This document shows positions 10,163-21,594 of a stretch of 32,567 nt of DNA, in pieces (the stretch's first letter is position 1; each line of letters starts with the position of its first letter). The stretch is from Hypholoma sublateritium FD-334 SS-4. Its lineage: Eukaryota > Basidiomycota > Agaricomycetes > Agaricales > Strophariaceae. Made by a program: the position numbers and the translations under genes. The stretch covers positions 47,372-79,938 of the forward strand of contig KN817611.1 in NCBI GenBank assembly GCA_000827495.1, written 5' to 3'. The notes under the pieces were generated by a model. The model ran no database searches, had not been told where the DNA came from, and worked only from the letters and a program-made list of their open reading frames with translations.

Positions 10163-10949
10163 CATATCGGCGGCATATTTTGTACCAAACCTTTCCTAAT
10201 ATCTTCACATGTTATTCGCCTTCGACATCTGGGCCTCTGTGAGCGCCTCGCAATCCGGTTCGCCCTACCGTGACACTCTGACATGTACAGCATGAGTACA
10301 CGAGGGTCCCCAGTTTACGGAGCCGCCATCCAAAAGCGCTTCGAAACACCAAGACAGCACGCGCAATATGGAATATACAGAGCATCTGACCGACAAGAAC
10401 ATAATGAATGCGTCGTTTACGTCGCAGTGCGACTCTATCATTCATGGAGATCAGCGCCTGCGCGACCGAGGGTGGAGTGCCGACACACCTGTATACTAGA
10501 ATGATTGCTTTAGTTGTAAGCGGCCTCCGTATTCCCGTGAGCGTCGATTGATAGCGTCTTCCTCGCCGGATTTCCACCTCACGCAGAACGTGCGTAATGC
10601 GGCGCGCCAGAACGCACGAACATGTGGATAGAAGAAACCCCAGGGACCAGCAATGAACGGGCCACGCGGGTCCCAGATATCCGGAGGATCGCGAGGATAG
10701 CGCGCCCACGGGAGGTACATTTCTGGGAACGCACGCGCATACGGTGAACACCCAGAAAGCGACAGAACAGCGGATCAGTGCCTGTTGGTTGCCCAGCCAG
10801 CTCCTAATTCGCAGTAGTCAGTACAGGCGCGCGCGACGGGCGCTGAATAGGCAACTTGGGTATACTTATAATAGACTGGAAAGCATCGCGCGCTCGGGTG
10901 CCTGGCAAATATATTTCACCGTACATACAGCAGAAATTTCAAGCTCCCA
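10163..10949. other. Spacer downstream of NLR1
   Basis: This is a mixed-composition spacer between NLR1 and flank module C. Apart from a possible coding fragment on the minus strand (10496-10750) I see no gene, RNA or transposon terminus here. Confidence 0.35.
10496..10750 (-). pseudogene. Possible coding fragment of unknown family
   Basis: One minus-strand frame encodes a tail of about 85 residues with unusually protein-like composition for this region. It is rich in Trp, Tyr, Phe and Pro, with segments such as MYLPWARYPRDPP and AGPWGFFYPHVRAFW, and it stops at 10496-10498. The only ATG is at 10720, but the frame reads sensibly a little beyond it (PYARAFPE), so it may be the 3' end of a broken gene. 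I do not recognise the family and found no second copy in the window. Confidence 0.25.
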
Positions 10950-13840
10950 CGACGCGCGGAGGACAGCCGGCAGACCATCGAACGCAGAGAAGAGCACGCA
11001 GCGAAGAGAGCGCAGCAGAGCAGAAGACGCGCGGAGACGCGCCACGCCGCGGCACGTGCGCTACATAGCGGCATGGACGGCGAGCAACACCATGAGCGGT
11101 GTCCCCGCGCAATATGCAGACGTACACGCGGGAAAATCACCGCCGATGCACGCGCAGCCCACGCCAGCATCTCCAAATGGAAATTAGCACCGACAAAAAT
11201 GAGGTTCAAGCGTCCACACACCGTTAACACCCCAATAATCCCTCGAGATGCTCACCACGCCTGCGTTCCAAGCGTCGAGCCATTGACAGAATCACAGACC
11301 TACATCAAATTAGCAAGCGCGCGAGCCGAGACGACCACCATGCGAGGCCGGGTCAAATACAGAGTGTGGAATTACAAGGCGTATGAGAAAACGCGCGGCG
11401 GCGCGCCCAGAGCCCGGCACTTTCACCAGAGGCATGTCCCCCGCCGGGTACTATCACTGGCCCAGTGTTTGAACTTTTCGATCAATTGGCTCATATCTTT
11501 ACAACAACACAACATCACACTTTAATTTCTCCACCAATAGAAACTGGAGGTCTTGGNCTACATANTTGTANTTTTTTCAGTGTGAAATTGTTGATTGGTG
11601 ATATGTTTAAAGTGCTTTCAAAACTGACCTAGTGTTTGAAGCATTTGTCACACGGTGGTCACACGGATTTCAAGATCCGAAGGCAGCGTTCTGAGGCGAT
11701 GGCCTGTCGGAGAATGAATTTCTCTCGCCCAAGTCTACGTCGATTGTCACAGTTCCACTTCTATGCACATTCTCTCCTTATTACACCTGTATAACTGCTT
11801 TTCAACCAATCTAAAGCACTTTCAGAGCTCACTCAATTTTTTTCGAATGAAGGAAACAAGTATCACTCTTTCAATTCACCAAGCATTGAAAAACGCGCAC
11901 TTAATCTCTGTTTCTTGCCTTTGGATTTGGAATTCAAATAAAATAAATTTCACAGAGCTATGCGCGTAGACTACCTTTACCTTCACTGAATTTTTCAGAT
12001 TTATTGAATGTGTGGTTGTGGAGGTATATGGCAAAACGTTGCGATATTCAAACACCCGACCTAGTTCAAACACTGGGCCAGTGATAGTACATGTCACACA
12101 TGTGCGGCGTGGGGACAATCGGGTGCAGACCGGGATCTGGGCGCGGCGCGACGACGGGCTGGGGAATGTATATAGAAGAGCGAGGTAGAGCCACAAAGAT
12201 GGGATAAGCTGTGTATGCGCGACAGCGCGACGAGAAGCGCCCAGAATTTTGCGCAGCTTTTACTGCCCATATCCAGCTACGTACCTCACGCGGGCGGCGG
12301 TGGGTCTATGGTAAGATATATGCGGCGTTCAATAATGGGCGGATGACGACGCCGGAGCCACGAGCGCGGCATAGGTAAGCCAAGGGCGCAGAGCAAGGGA
12401 CGCACGTATAGGTGACTTAATCAACATGCGGAGAGGATCGGCGGATGGGCGGGCCAGGAACGATTGAGGACGAATGGCGACATTGAGATGGCGGGAAGTG
12501 CGCGCAGCGCGACACCACGTCTGACGCCGCCCATTCGGTATGCAGCCCAGTTCTACAAAAATGCGCTGTGGGTCGTGTGAGCGCGCAACGCGCGTAGACG
12601 GATAAGTGACGTACATGTATCCGCCCGAGTGTGCTGATCGGCTGGACTGCATAGCGAGCGATGGCGGTATGTCGATTGAGATTGGATGGGGGGGATAGGC
12701 GCGGCGGCCCGGCGACGGGAGTGCATGCCGGGCGGCATGAAGCACGCAGGCGGTGCAGGGAGAACGACGGATTGTAGGGGGAGGTGACCGCAGAGCGACG
12801 TATGCGCGCGGGGGGCCTGTATATAGGGGGGCGGGGTGACGTTGTGAGGGGAAGGGTGGCCAGGCTGCACATGGAACAACAGCGGGGACGTTGATTGGGC
12901 AGGGGCAGAGCGGCGGAACGCCGGCAGGGCGGATAGCGCCCAGGGTCCGAGCAGCGGAAGGAGAGCGAAGGGCGGTGTGCGCAAGATAGAGGGTGCGGCG
13001 TGGCGCAGGCAAGCGGGAGACGTACGCATTGACGAGTACGACGGGTGCGTTGAGATCGGATGGGTGGATGCGGCACTGCGTCAGCGGGCCGGATCGCGCT
13101 CAGCATCCCAAGGAAGGGCGGTGGGAGCAGAGCAGACGGAGCGGAGTGGCGTAGGGGACAGTTGGTTGAGATCGGATCGGCGGGAGTAGAGGCGGTAGCT
13201 GCCCCTTCGAGCTGGAGGTCACACAGTAGATACTCGGCGAGGGGAGAGCGAAGGGCGATTCGGGAGGAGAAGATGACGTGATGCAGCGGCGGGTGGGGGA
13301 CGTGGTTGGATCGGTGGATTGGCTTCACGGTCACGACGGCGGGTGATCCCGACGGGCGGCAGGAGCGGGACACGGGATCATCGGTACGCTGCGCGGTGTC
13401 AGAGAGTACCGCACATCGTAGCGGGCAGGGAACGTACGTGCATACAGGAGAACGTCCAAGAAACGCAGATCGGCGGAAGACCCACATCAGGGACGGGATG
13501 GGCCAGCATCGGTGGTGATCGGGTGGCGGGAGAGGTGCGGCCGCAGGGCAGCACGACGGGTTGCGCCCAGCTAAACGCATACCGGTATGTGACTTCCCCT
13601 ATCTATCTACGCATGCTGCTGTGCTGAGGAGAGCAGGGAGATATGCAAGTTCTTGGTGGACACGGAGAGAAGTACATATTGAGTAAGAGTGTCTGTCTGT
13701 GTGCGGGGCGTGCAGAGGATGGTTTGAGTCATGGTTGTGCGGACGATGGTTGGTTGATGTGGAAAGCCAGGTTTGGCTATGTATGGTCCAGAAGCCTTTG
13801 CTATTTATGGCTATGATGTTCTATTTTAGTTGATTTGCGA
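10950..13840 (+). repeat. GC-rich NLR-flank module, copy C (no NLR follows)
   Basis: The order of blocks matches copy B: CACGCGCAGCCCACGCCAGC at about 11135-11175, the CGCGCCCAGAG block at 11385-11449 (split by a MITE and resumed at 12088-12190), the purine-rich minisatellite at 12340-13560, and a short TTTGGCTATG...GGTCCAGAAGCC remnant at 13768-13840. The minisatellite repeats versions of TTGAGATYGGATGGG (near 12676, 13053, 13167). Long frames on the minus strand (e.g. 12417-13580) are compositional artefacts. Confidence 0.6.
11451..12087. mobile_element. 637-bp MITE with perfect 24-bp inverted termini
   Basis: Terminal inverted repeats are perfect over 24 bp at 11451-11474 and 12064-12087; the outer part reads CTATCACTGGCCCAGTG. 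TA flanks both ends (11449-11450, 12088-12089), and the wider flank is GTAC on both sides, so a 4-bp GTAC duplication is an alternative reading. The host block is recognisable in uninterrupted form at about 5062-5230 and, inverted, at 27235-27400. There is no coding frame for a transposase. Three N bases (11557, 11565, 11571) suggest collapse of several genomic copies. It is probably a Tc1/mariner-class non-autonomous element. Confidence 0.85.
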
Positions 13841-14790
13841 GTGAGCTGCGAGAGAGGGAAGATATGGATTTGTTTGGAATTTTGGGCGGTGCATCTGCCC
13901 CTGATCTATCAATAGGATAATGCATTCGGTGACGAATCCCAGTATCTCCAGGCGGAGAGCGTATTCTGCTTCGTTCGACAGGCTAATAATGCTCGGGGGG
14001 AGCAACCAGCACATGCGCACCCAATATGCCCGTCTCGACGAACATTTCACGCGGAAATGAGTATACGGGACGATTAACGTCGATCGAAAAAGCCTTCGTG
14101 CACGTACAAGATACAGCCTAGATCATAATTCATAGCATATAGCGCATCCGCGTGGAAAGACGATCTCGGTGAGAATCAAACACAGCGGGGATGATGAGCA
14201 ACCAGATGAATGATAGCTGAGAGTATACAGCGCGCAAAACGTAGGCGGACTCTGGATGTACACACGCGAATCGCACACGTAGTACCCAGACATTACTCAA
14301 GCGCCCAAACACTTGTATCACCTAGATCATGCTTCGGGATGCTGGCCACAATACATACATGCCCAGACAGCGTATCAATCGAGCGTAGGCAAAGGGTCGG
14401 CACAAATCTAGGACGCAGCCCAGCGCGTCAGAGCAATAGAAGATCCAGTGCATAGCATTCCAAAATAAAGCGGGAGCCGGCGCGGCCCTCAACGATACGC
14501 AGCGGCGTCGGCTGTCCGGAGTGTACGAAGCTGATAGTCGATAAGTCGACTTCGCGCAGCGTGGCTGTCATGCGATAGCTGGACTGAGATTCCTCGGACG
14601 CCGAGAACGCAGTACATTGGAAAGACGGGAACACAATCAAAGATACAGAGGTGAGCAGTAGAGATGAGGGCGCGCAGAGAAAACACACCGCAGGGCCCGT
14701 GCGAAGTATCAGCTCAGCGAAGGAGACCGCGGGCGGTCGGCGAGCCGCGTTGTAAGAGCGCGAGCAGTGGGTACGCGGCGCAGATAGTCA
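13841..14790. other. Spacer in an NLR position without an NLR
   Basis: AT/GC-balanced sequence lies between flank modules C and D, where the module order would predict an NLR gene. I see no NACHT motif in any frame. A 74-codon minus-strand frame (13826-14050) has acceptable composition but no recognisable domain, and it overlaps the repeat edge, so I do not call it a gene. Confidence 0.35.
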
Positions 14791-16341
14791 GATCACAGGA
14801 GACATGCCCGTGCATACAGTCAAGCAAATCGCCGTCCATGCACAGGTAGCCTACGCTAGTATAATCAAGCCGCGCTCAGTACAAGCACGGGCTGCGTCAC
14901 AGGGGTACCTTGGTCACCAGATGAATCCTAGGGATGACAGCCGACGCCCACATCCCTCGCGGAGGGCCAGTCAGTATATAGGAGGACCTATCCACAGTTG
15001 CCTCCGAGGCGGATTCCGACGCAGGATAAAGGGGCTGAACGTATGCGGTGCATCGATCGTTTGCCGCGCGCGGATTACGACAAACTCATACCATGATGGG
15101 AGCTTCCGCTGCGGCGCACGCACCGGGAGCTCCCTGTCTGGTAGAAAGGCTCGTCCACGAAGGCGCGCGGATGACAAAGGCGGAACAGCGCGCGGGCGCG
15201 GATGGGCGTATTCAGGTAGGGAATTAGCATATGAGGAGAGGATCACCGTGCACGGTGGATATGGGGAGGGACTGCGTAGGCACGACGAGGGACGCCACCC
15301 AGCAGATAAGCGGCACAGGGAGAATGAAGGACAATTCAGGGAGAGGACCACGCGGCCCGGCGTATGGGGGCGGAGCCGTGCATAAAGGGGAGCGAGGCGA
15401 CGTTTGTCCAAGTGGTACAAGGAGAACGATAGGCAGTGCAGGTGGGGGAAACAGCGTGGCGCGGCGGCGGGCAGAGGGCGTACATCGGGACAGGTGGGTC
15501 AACGTTCTGAGGGATTGGGTAAGCGGGCTGCGCCGGGACGGAATGAATGGGGGCCGATGTTGACCGAGATTGGATGGGCGAAGGCAGAGGCGGCATGTGC
15601 GTGAGGGAGACATCACGGCTAGCGGAGCCCGACGTCGAAGCGGCGCAGGGAGAGGGAAGGACGCTGCGGGTGGTCAGAGCGCTGGACGGCGTAGACGAGC
15701 AGCGGACGTACATGCATACCCACACCAAGCAAGCCGTACAGACAGGCGGGTGAACGTTGGAACATTGCATTTTTTCTGGAACGATGGGGTTATCAAATGA
15801 GATGGGATGCAAGGAGCCGCAGTGCGAAGCACTATAGAACATGGGGAGGCACACTGTCACAGCCGACGTACAGCAACCAACGAGCTTCCAGCCGCCCTAA
15901 CTCAACCACGCACGCCGCGCGGTCGGTATATGGAAAGACACATCCGTAGTCAGCTTCTGGGCATAGGGAACTGTCTTTCTGGTAAGAGAGTTGGTGGGAG
16001 GAGGCGCACGCTTCAAGTTGGTTCAAGCAAGGTTCAAGTTTTCGTCCATGCGAGGCCAGTCTTTGGCTGTGTGTGGTCCAGAAGCAGTTGCCGTATTTGG
16101 GACATTCGCAATGTCGTGGCTTTCGATTAAAACTCCGACTCGGCAGTGCCCTCCTTCCATCTGCGATGTCCGTCCACTCCCGGGCCCATCGCCTTTGCCA
16201 CATACGCGTCTCTTCCGCAAGCTCTCATAACATGCAGCGACTCCCGCAACGTAATTAGTACGCCATCGCGGAGTCTCCCAGCATGATACACTGAACCAGT
16301 GCCACATCAAAGGCGCGCAGCGAACTATGGGCGCCCCCCGT
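14791..16341 (+). repeat. GC-rich NLR-flank module, copy D
   Basis: The copy begins with the conserved block GCCGTCCATGCACAGGTAGC (about 14831-14850), continues through purine-rich sequence (about 15150-15760) with GAGATTGGATGGGCG, and ends with the TTGGCTGTGTGTGGTCCAG repeat (about 15925-16150). An hAT-like MITE interrupts what follows. No gene is supportable. Confidence 0.55.
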
Positions 16342-16349
16342 CTCGTATC

Positions 16350-16773
16350 AGGCCCCGGGAAGCTCACGCGAGGGTTTGTCCGTTTGGGCCAAAAATGGAA
16401 TCCACGACATAACTGTTCCAAATATGCCCCAAAATCCCGGAAACTGCGCAGAACGACGTGTTGGATGAATGCCCTTACCTCTACAAAATTTCAGCTCCCC
16501 AGGTGTCCTCCTTCCCGAGATATCAAGCATATACCATTTTTTTCTGCTCAAAAATAGGCCTCAAATCCGCAATTAGTAATTCGAGTTTTCCCACGCCAGT
16601 TTTGCCCCTATGGAGACAAAATGGGTACCAATCGATGCCTTTTCATCTCGACTATCCATCCAGCGGGGTCCGGTGAGCTTTTGGGAGCAACTCCTTCCCA
16701 AAAAGGCGGATTACATGTCAAAAATTGCGGATTTTGATGGCAGACAAACCTTTGGCCGAGCTTCCCGGGGCCT
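16350..16773. mobile_element. 424-bp hAT-like MITE with 8-bp target duplication
   Basis: Both termini carry a perfect 16-bp inverted repeat, AGGCCCCGGGAAGCTC at 16350-16365 and its reverse complement at 16758-16773. Imperfect matching continues inward (GGTTTGTC on the left, GACAAACC on the right). The 8-bp direct repeat CTCGTATC flanks the element at 16342-16349 and 16774-16781, the size typical of hAT transposons. About 25621-25665 in the window reads straight through the insertion point (CTCCCGTATCCATCCACC), which fits an empty site. There is no transposase frame, so it is non-autonomous. Confidence 0.88.
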
Positions 16774-16781
16774 CTCGTATC

Positions 16782-17769
16782 CCTCCACCCACGTTGGTCT
16801 CCGCTCAGCAGCTGGCTATGGATTCGACTTCCCATATACCGAATGCGTGGTACACATGTATATATAGGGGAAGTGCGTAACTCTGTCCGCTTGGCTGCTG
16901 GGAGCTGCCCGTCGTGTTGGAGCTCCTGTCCTCTCTATCCGATCACATCCAAAGCTGCCCATCCTCGTTATAGATGCAGTCCACTCCCCTGTCTGTATGG
17001 ATCGGCGATTTCCTTGTATACACGTACGTCCTTTCTCCGTTCACGCCACCTCTGAGGATCTAACAGGTTGACCGCCCAGTGTTTAAATGTTCGTCGCTCT
17101 CCCGTCGCAGTCTGGTCGTCTTCATCCATCCGATCTCGAACAATATCGCGCATCGTGGCTCTGATCCACTCCTCTATATGCACGTATCCCGCCCACTTGT
17201 GCCGCACCGCGCCATCTCCTTCCCCGCCGCCTGCACTCTCCCTGCGCCGCTTGGCCGCTGAACACCCCCCGTGATGGTCTCGCCCTGCTAAACATTCTGC
17301 AGTCTATACCGCCCATCCGCTCTCAATCAAAATTTGGCCCTCGTTCGCTGTGCAGCCTGTCTGCCTATCCGCGTGGTCGAGTAGTTCTCTCATCTGCCTG
17401 GATACATGTTCGTCCCCTGTCTCTCTACGCTGCGCCGTGCGCTCACACCGCCTCCAGAACGTCTTGTCTTCCTGGTCCGCATAATCACTGCGCGGTACCA
17501 TTGGTCGTGGTGTCGCGCCGATGAACCCTCCATCCATCAGATCACGATCCATATCAATTCTCGTTATAGCGCAGTCCGTCGGCCTATGCTCTGCCAGCAT
17601 CGACTTGTTCGTCTATCTGCATCCGCCCTTTACACATTCGCCACGCCGCGCCTTCTCGTCCCGTATCGGCATCCGCCCAGTCTCTTCCCATATGCTGACT
17701 GCGCGATGATCGGCAATCCAAGAATAGTCAGAGGCGCTGAGCGTTTCCTGTCGTGCTGTCGCACCCCAC
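16782..17769 (-). repeat. Flank module E, inverted, pyrimidine-rich on this strand
   Basis: From about 16900 the plus strand becomes C/T-rich, mirroring the purine-rich modules on the left. Landmarks such as CCATCCGATCTCGAACAA (17126-17143) are reverse complements of the GATYGGATGG minisatellite core. No gene is supportable. Confidence 0.5.
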
Positions 17770-18560
17770 CCAACCGACGTGAATCGATTCCGCTCCGCGT
17801 CCCGTCCAGCTAATCCTGCCTCTCGCGGCCTTGCCTCGATCCTCTGCGCGTACGTCCTCTTCGCGGTGCTGCGCCGCGTCCAGATCCCACATCTGCTTCC
17901 CGGTCGCTGCGTCGCTCATGTGCAACATGGAGGCGGCGGGGGACACAGTGATTTCGAAGAGACTACCGGATTCCGGGCGCCCCGCTGTACATTATTCTCC
18001 CTATGCCCCTTTCTATCGGCTGCGCCACAGTATCTGCTGAGCGCACTCCTCGCCGTGGGCGCTCATCGCACGCACTGGGTCCCGGATCCGTCGTAATATA
18101 TAGTATGCCGAGTTGATATAGGACGGCTCTGGCCAGCGACACCACTGGAACACGGAGATATGGTGGACAGCCTCTCGAGATATCATTTTGGTGGCATTCG
18201 TTGTTCAAGGTGTGTAGGCACTCGATCTTCACCCGTGTCTGCGCTCACGCACATCAACGTAGGCGCGCGCATGCGCGAGGCCGCTGCGCCGGTCGTTGTT
18301 TACCAGCGTCAGCTGCATGTGCATAGGCGACGATTCGCTTTCCTACATGTCCGACCGCGCCACGAGGGATGTGCTGGGGCGATGGCTGGCCCTGAGCCGC
18401 TCGTGTACGGTGTGTGGCTGGGAACGGGCGCTTCAAAATTGAGATCTACGACATTGCGTGCACTCGAGGATTATATTTGAATATAATAAGCGTGTATAAA
18501 ATGGAAATAAAGCTAGGGATGTACAAGTAACGGATGGGAGATAAGTAATATGGTCCGACT
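17770..18560 (-). repeat. 3' flank of NLR2, first copy of a tandem duplication
   Basis: This parallels about 20880-21594 downstream of NLR3. Both carry CGTCCAGCTAATCC, then GTGCAACATGGAG, GGCGCCCCGCTGT, CCGGATCCGTCGTAATA-like sequence, CACACATCAACG-like sequence, GCGCGAGGC, and finally GGCGACGATTCGCTTTCC-like sequence before the NLR stop codon. No gene is supportable. Confidence 0.6.
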
Positions 18561-20593
18561 TTATTTCCTGAGCAGCCGCGACAGACCGGATATCGGCCGC
18601 GTCGTCACGGATGATGTTCCCTCGTCTCCGCGCCGGATCCCTGCATCCCGCTCCTGCGTTGAACGGTCTTTAGATTTCCAGAGCGCCCTGAACATCTTTC
18701 GAGGTGGAGACACTTCTCCCAGGGCTTTCCTCTGGCTCTGAGCCATCGTTCGTGCAAGCTCAGCCACGATACCCGTGATGTCGTGATCACTTCCGAAGAT
18801 ACCCAGATAGGCCGGGTTTTTGTTCATGATATAACGGACAGCGACATCAAGCTGCTGCTGATAAACGGCGCCACCGGTGCCGTCACCAAAATCCTGGTTA
18901 ATTGTGAGTGGTCCTACAGACAGCCGCATTGTCAGGGGGCGCACCAATCCTTTAATACAACTGAGATAGGCGGGAAAGCGGGCAACCCGAAGATTTTCAA
19001 TGTTGTCTGGTTTGTAGGCAAGGATATGATATCGCAATTCAGGAGTTGCTTCTGCTTCGATGAGGTACATATCAGCCGGAATGTAACCTTGGAACAGATA
19101 TAATGAGATTAATGGGATAATATTTTAATATAAGGCTTACTTCGATGACCAATTGACGCCACAAGCTTATATGCTATCACTGAGAGGCGGGTGGAACAAG
19201 CGGAATAATTAATGTAGTATTCCTGAGAGCGTTCCCTGTCAAGGAGGAAATCTGGAAGTGAGGCATGAAGGAATTTTATGGCCTTGCCATTTGTACAGTC
19301 AACGACCGACTGCAGAGGACTCAATGCAACAAGTATGTCGGCCGTTGACAGTTTGAGAAACTCTGCGCAATCTGCCGGGTCGGGCTCATCTGATAGCATT
19401 GTAAATGCCAACATAAGGGATGTCATTTCAATATCTTGAACTTGGGAAAAAATGTGTCGATACAGTGCATCGAGCTGCGCAAACGGAGTCAGCGCGCCGC
19501 GCGGTCGAAGCCCACGAACAATCTTGAGCTGTTGCTCGGGGTGGAGACCTAGCATGGAGCAGAATTTGATCACGACTGAGGCGTAGATGAATTGACCTGA
19601 TGATTTCTCGACAATTTCTTCCACTTCAGCCGGCGCGGGCCAATTGTCGTCAAGGTAGTGACCAAACAAGTGGGTAGTCTTTATACTTTTGAATGAATCG
19701 TTGAGGAATAAGCGAATGTCATTGTCCGGGAGGTAGTGGTTATCCAAAGCCAAGCGCACAGTTATGTTCGTAACCTCAGGCGATCTGAAGGCCGTGATGA
19801 TTTGAGCCTCGTTGCGACTCGCAAAGAACGCAATTGCGGGAAAGCTGTTGGAGCTTACGAAATCAGCAACAATACGGATGAGGTCGGCCTGCTGATCCTT
19901 GTTGTCGCACTCGTCCACGCCATCAAAAAGAAAGACCAGAGTGTGAAGATGTAGGGAATTGCGCTTTAGCTCGCGTAAAGGGCCGAATATCAGGTATTCG
20001 AACTGGGTTTTCAGTGATTTTGCGAAAATGAGGGGATCCATTTTGATACGAGGGACAATGATGGGCTCCAGGTCGGGCATGCTTTGAAGTAGTTGATGGA
20101 TGAGCGTCGCGACCAATGGTCTTACGTTGTTTCGAGTAGAGTCGGTACGGAAGAAGAAGAAGCGAACAATAGGGATGTTTCTTTGAATGCACAGGTCCAC
20201 AACAGATCGGCAGATAGCAGATTTCCCCGCTCCAGCTGCACCGTTGAGCCACAATACCCATTGAATCCGGGTCACGGTGAGAATTATCCAGTTCAGTATC
20301 TCATCCAAGACGGCCTGTCGAGTATTCGGATGGCACTTGGGCGCATCAACGTGCTCTGGGGAGTCGAATGCCGATGTTGCAACATGCGCCTGTAGATGTT
20401 TAAAACCATCTGCGTACCCGATATCAGCACTGTGGATTATGTGATTCAACACAAGCGCACCGTCCGCTTCGTGGCAATTATGCACGTTTTGAGGTTGATT
20501 GTGCTGCACGAATTGCCCGCCGTTTATTTGAACGTTCCCGCCATGTCCGGCCTGAAAAAGCCCCCCAGATTGTTGCAGATTATGGTTGGGCAT
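18561..20593 (-). CDS. NLR2: NACHT-domain NTPase, repeat-less fungal NLR
   Basis: This is the best-preserved family member. Exon 1 is 20593-19141, the intron 19140-19088 (53 bp, GTAAGC...CCAAG), and exon 2 19087-18561, giving 659 residues with no stop or frameshift. Residues about 10-35 carry GLFQAGHGGNVQINGG, the P-loop GAAGAGKS is at 118-125, and Walker B VFLFDGVDEC is at about 220-229; then an ASRNEAQI sensor-like region and a FLHASLPDFLLDRERSQEYY segment. The C-terminal 190 residues contain a conserved QDFGDGTGGAVYQQQLDV segment and a basic tail ending GLSRLLRK. No C-terminal repeat domain is present. STAND NTPases of this type are known in fungi for heterokaryon incompatibility and non-self responses; that role is inferred here. 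The start ATG follows the position conserved with NLR1. Confidence 0.9.
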
Positions 20594-20687
20594 TCGGGGA
20601 CGATACAGGGGTTCTGCAAATGACGACGAGGTGGGGGGGAGAGGGAGTGACGGACACGAGGCTTTATGCCAGCGTTGTTTTAATACA

Positions 20688-20815
20688 CAGCCTCATGCAT
20701 GCATTGCACACAGCCAGGTCTTGCGAACGCTGTGTTAATTAAATAGCGATACTTGGGGGTATCAAGATCAGTGCTATTCTTGCTGCACTGCTGTGTTATT
20801 CTTGGGAGAATGGGG
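20688..20815 (-). promoter_or_regulatory. Conserved upstream block of NLR2
   Basis: Read on the minus strand it has CAAGAATAACACAGCAGTGC, AAGAATAGCA, CCCAAGTATCGCTATTTAAT and TTAACACAGCG, in the same order and nearly the same spacing as upstream of NLR1. It ends about 95 bp before the start codon. A regulatory role is inferred from conservation between a + strand and a - strand gene. Confidence 0.5.
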
Positions 20816-21594
20816 GTCGGCGGGCCGGAGGCGCTCTCTGTCGGCGCTCCAGCGCGTTCTGCTTGTTTGCGATCTCGCCCAGCGCGTCCGCCCATTTCCC
20901 CGTCCAGCTAATCCCACCTCTCGCAGACTTGTTTCAATCAGGTGCGTGTACTTCTTCTGCGCGCTGCCGCGCCGCACCCAGATCCTACCTCCGCTTCTCT
21001 GTCACTGCGTCGCTCCTGTGCAACATGGAGTCGGCAGCGGGGAACTGATTTTGAAGAAACTACCGCACGCTAGGCGCCCCGCTGTGCATCATGCTCGCTA
21101 TACCCCCTTCTAACGGTTGCTCCACAGTACTCTTCGCGTACTCCTCGCCATGGTCGATCGTCGCACGGACTGTATCCCAGATCCGTCGTAATAAAGAACA
21201 TGCTGACTTGGTGTTGGACAACTCTGGCGAGCGACACCGTAGGAAATACCGATATACGGTGGCCCGTGTCTCGACGTATCGTTTTGGTGCTATTATATGG
21301 GCACTCTATCTTTCCCGTTTCTGCGATAAGTGTGTTTTGCATGCTGACACACATCAACGGCAGCGCACGCGTGCGCGAGGCTGCTGCGTCGGGCGTCTTC
21401 TAGCATAGGTGACGATTCGCTATCCTACATGCGCGTCTCCTGTCTATCTCGCTCCGCTGGATGTGCTGGCGCGATGACTGGTCCTGAGAGGCTCGTGTGG
21501 GGCATAGTTATAATATAATACATACAAATATGATAATATGCGTGGTGGGTAACACTATAACGAAGGAATGGGAGATACGTAGCGTAGTCCAACT
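20816..21594 (-). repeat. Junction and 3' flank of NLR3, second copy of a tandem duplication
   Basis: The first ~85 bp (GGGAGAATGGGGGTCGGCGG and on) match sequence upstream of NLR3 at about 23889-23985, so they belong to the NLR2 5' side. From about 20900 the sequence matches the NLR2 3' flank at about 17795-18500. The duplication junction therefore lies near 20880-20905. Confidence 0.6.

Noticed and set aside
12417..13580. 387-codon minus-strand open frame
   Set aside because: Very rich in Arg, Pro and Ser, with no domain. It lies wholly in the GC- and purine-rich minisatellite, where stop codons are rare, and the homologous modules do not keep the frame.
13826..14050. 74-codon minus-strand open frame with fairly normal composition
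   Set aside because: It overlaps the edge of a repeat copy, has no homologue in the other spacers and no recognisable domain; evidence is too weak for a gene call.
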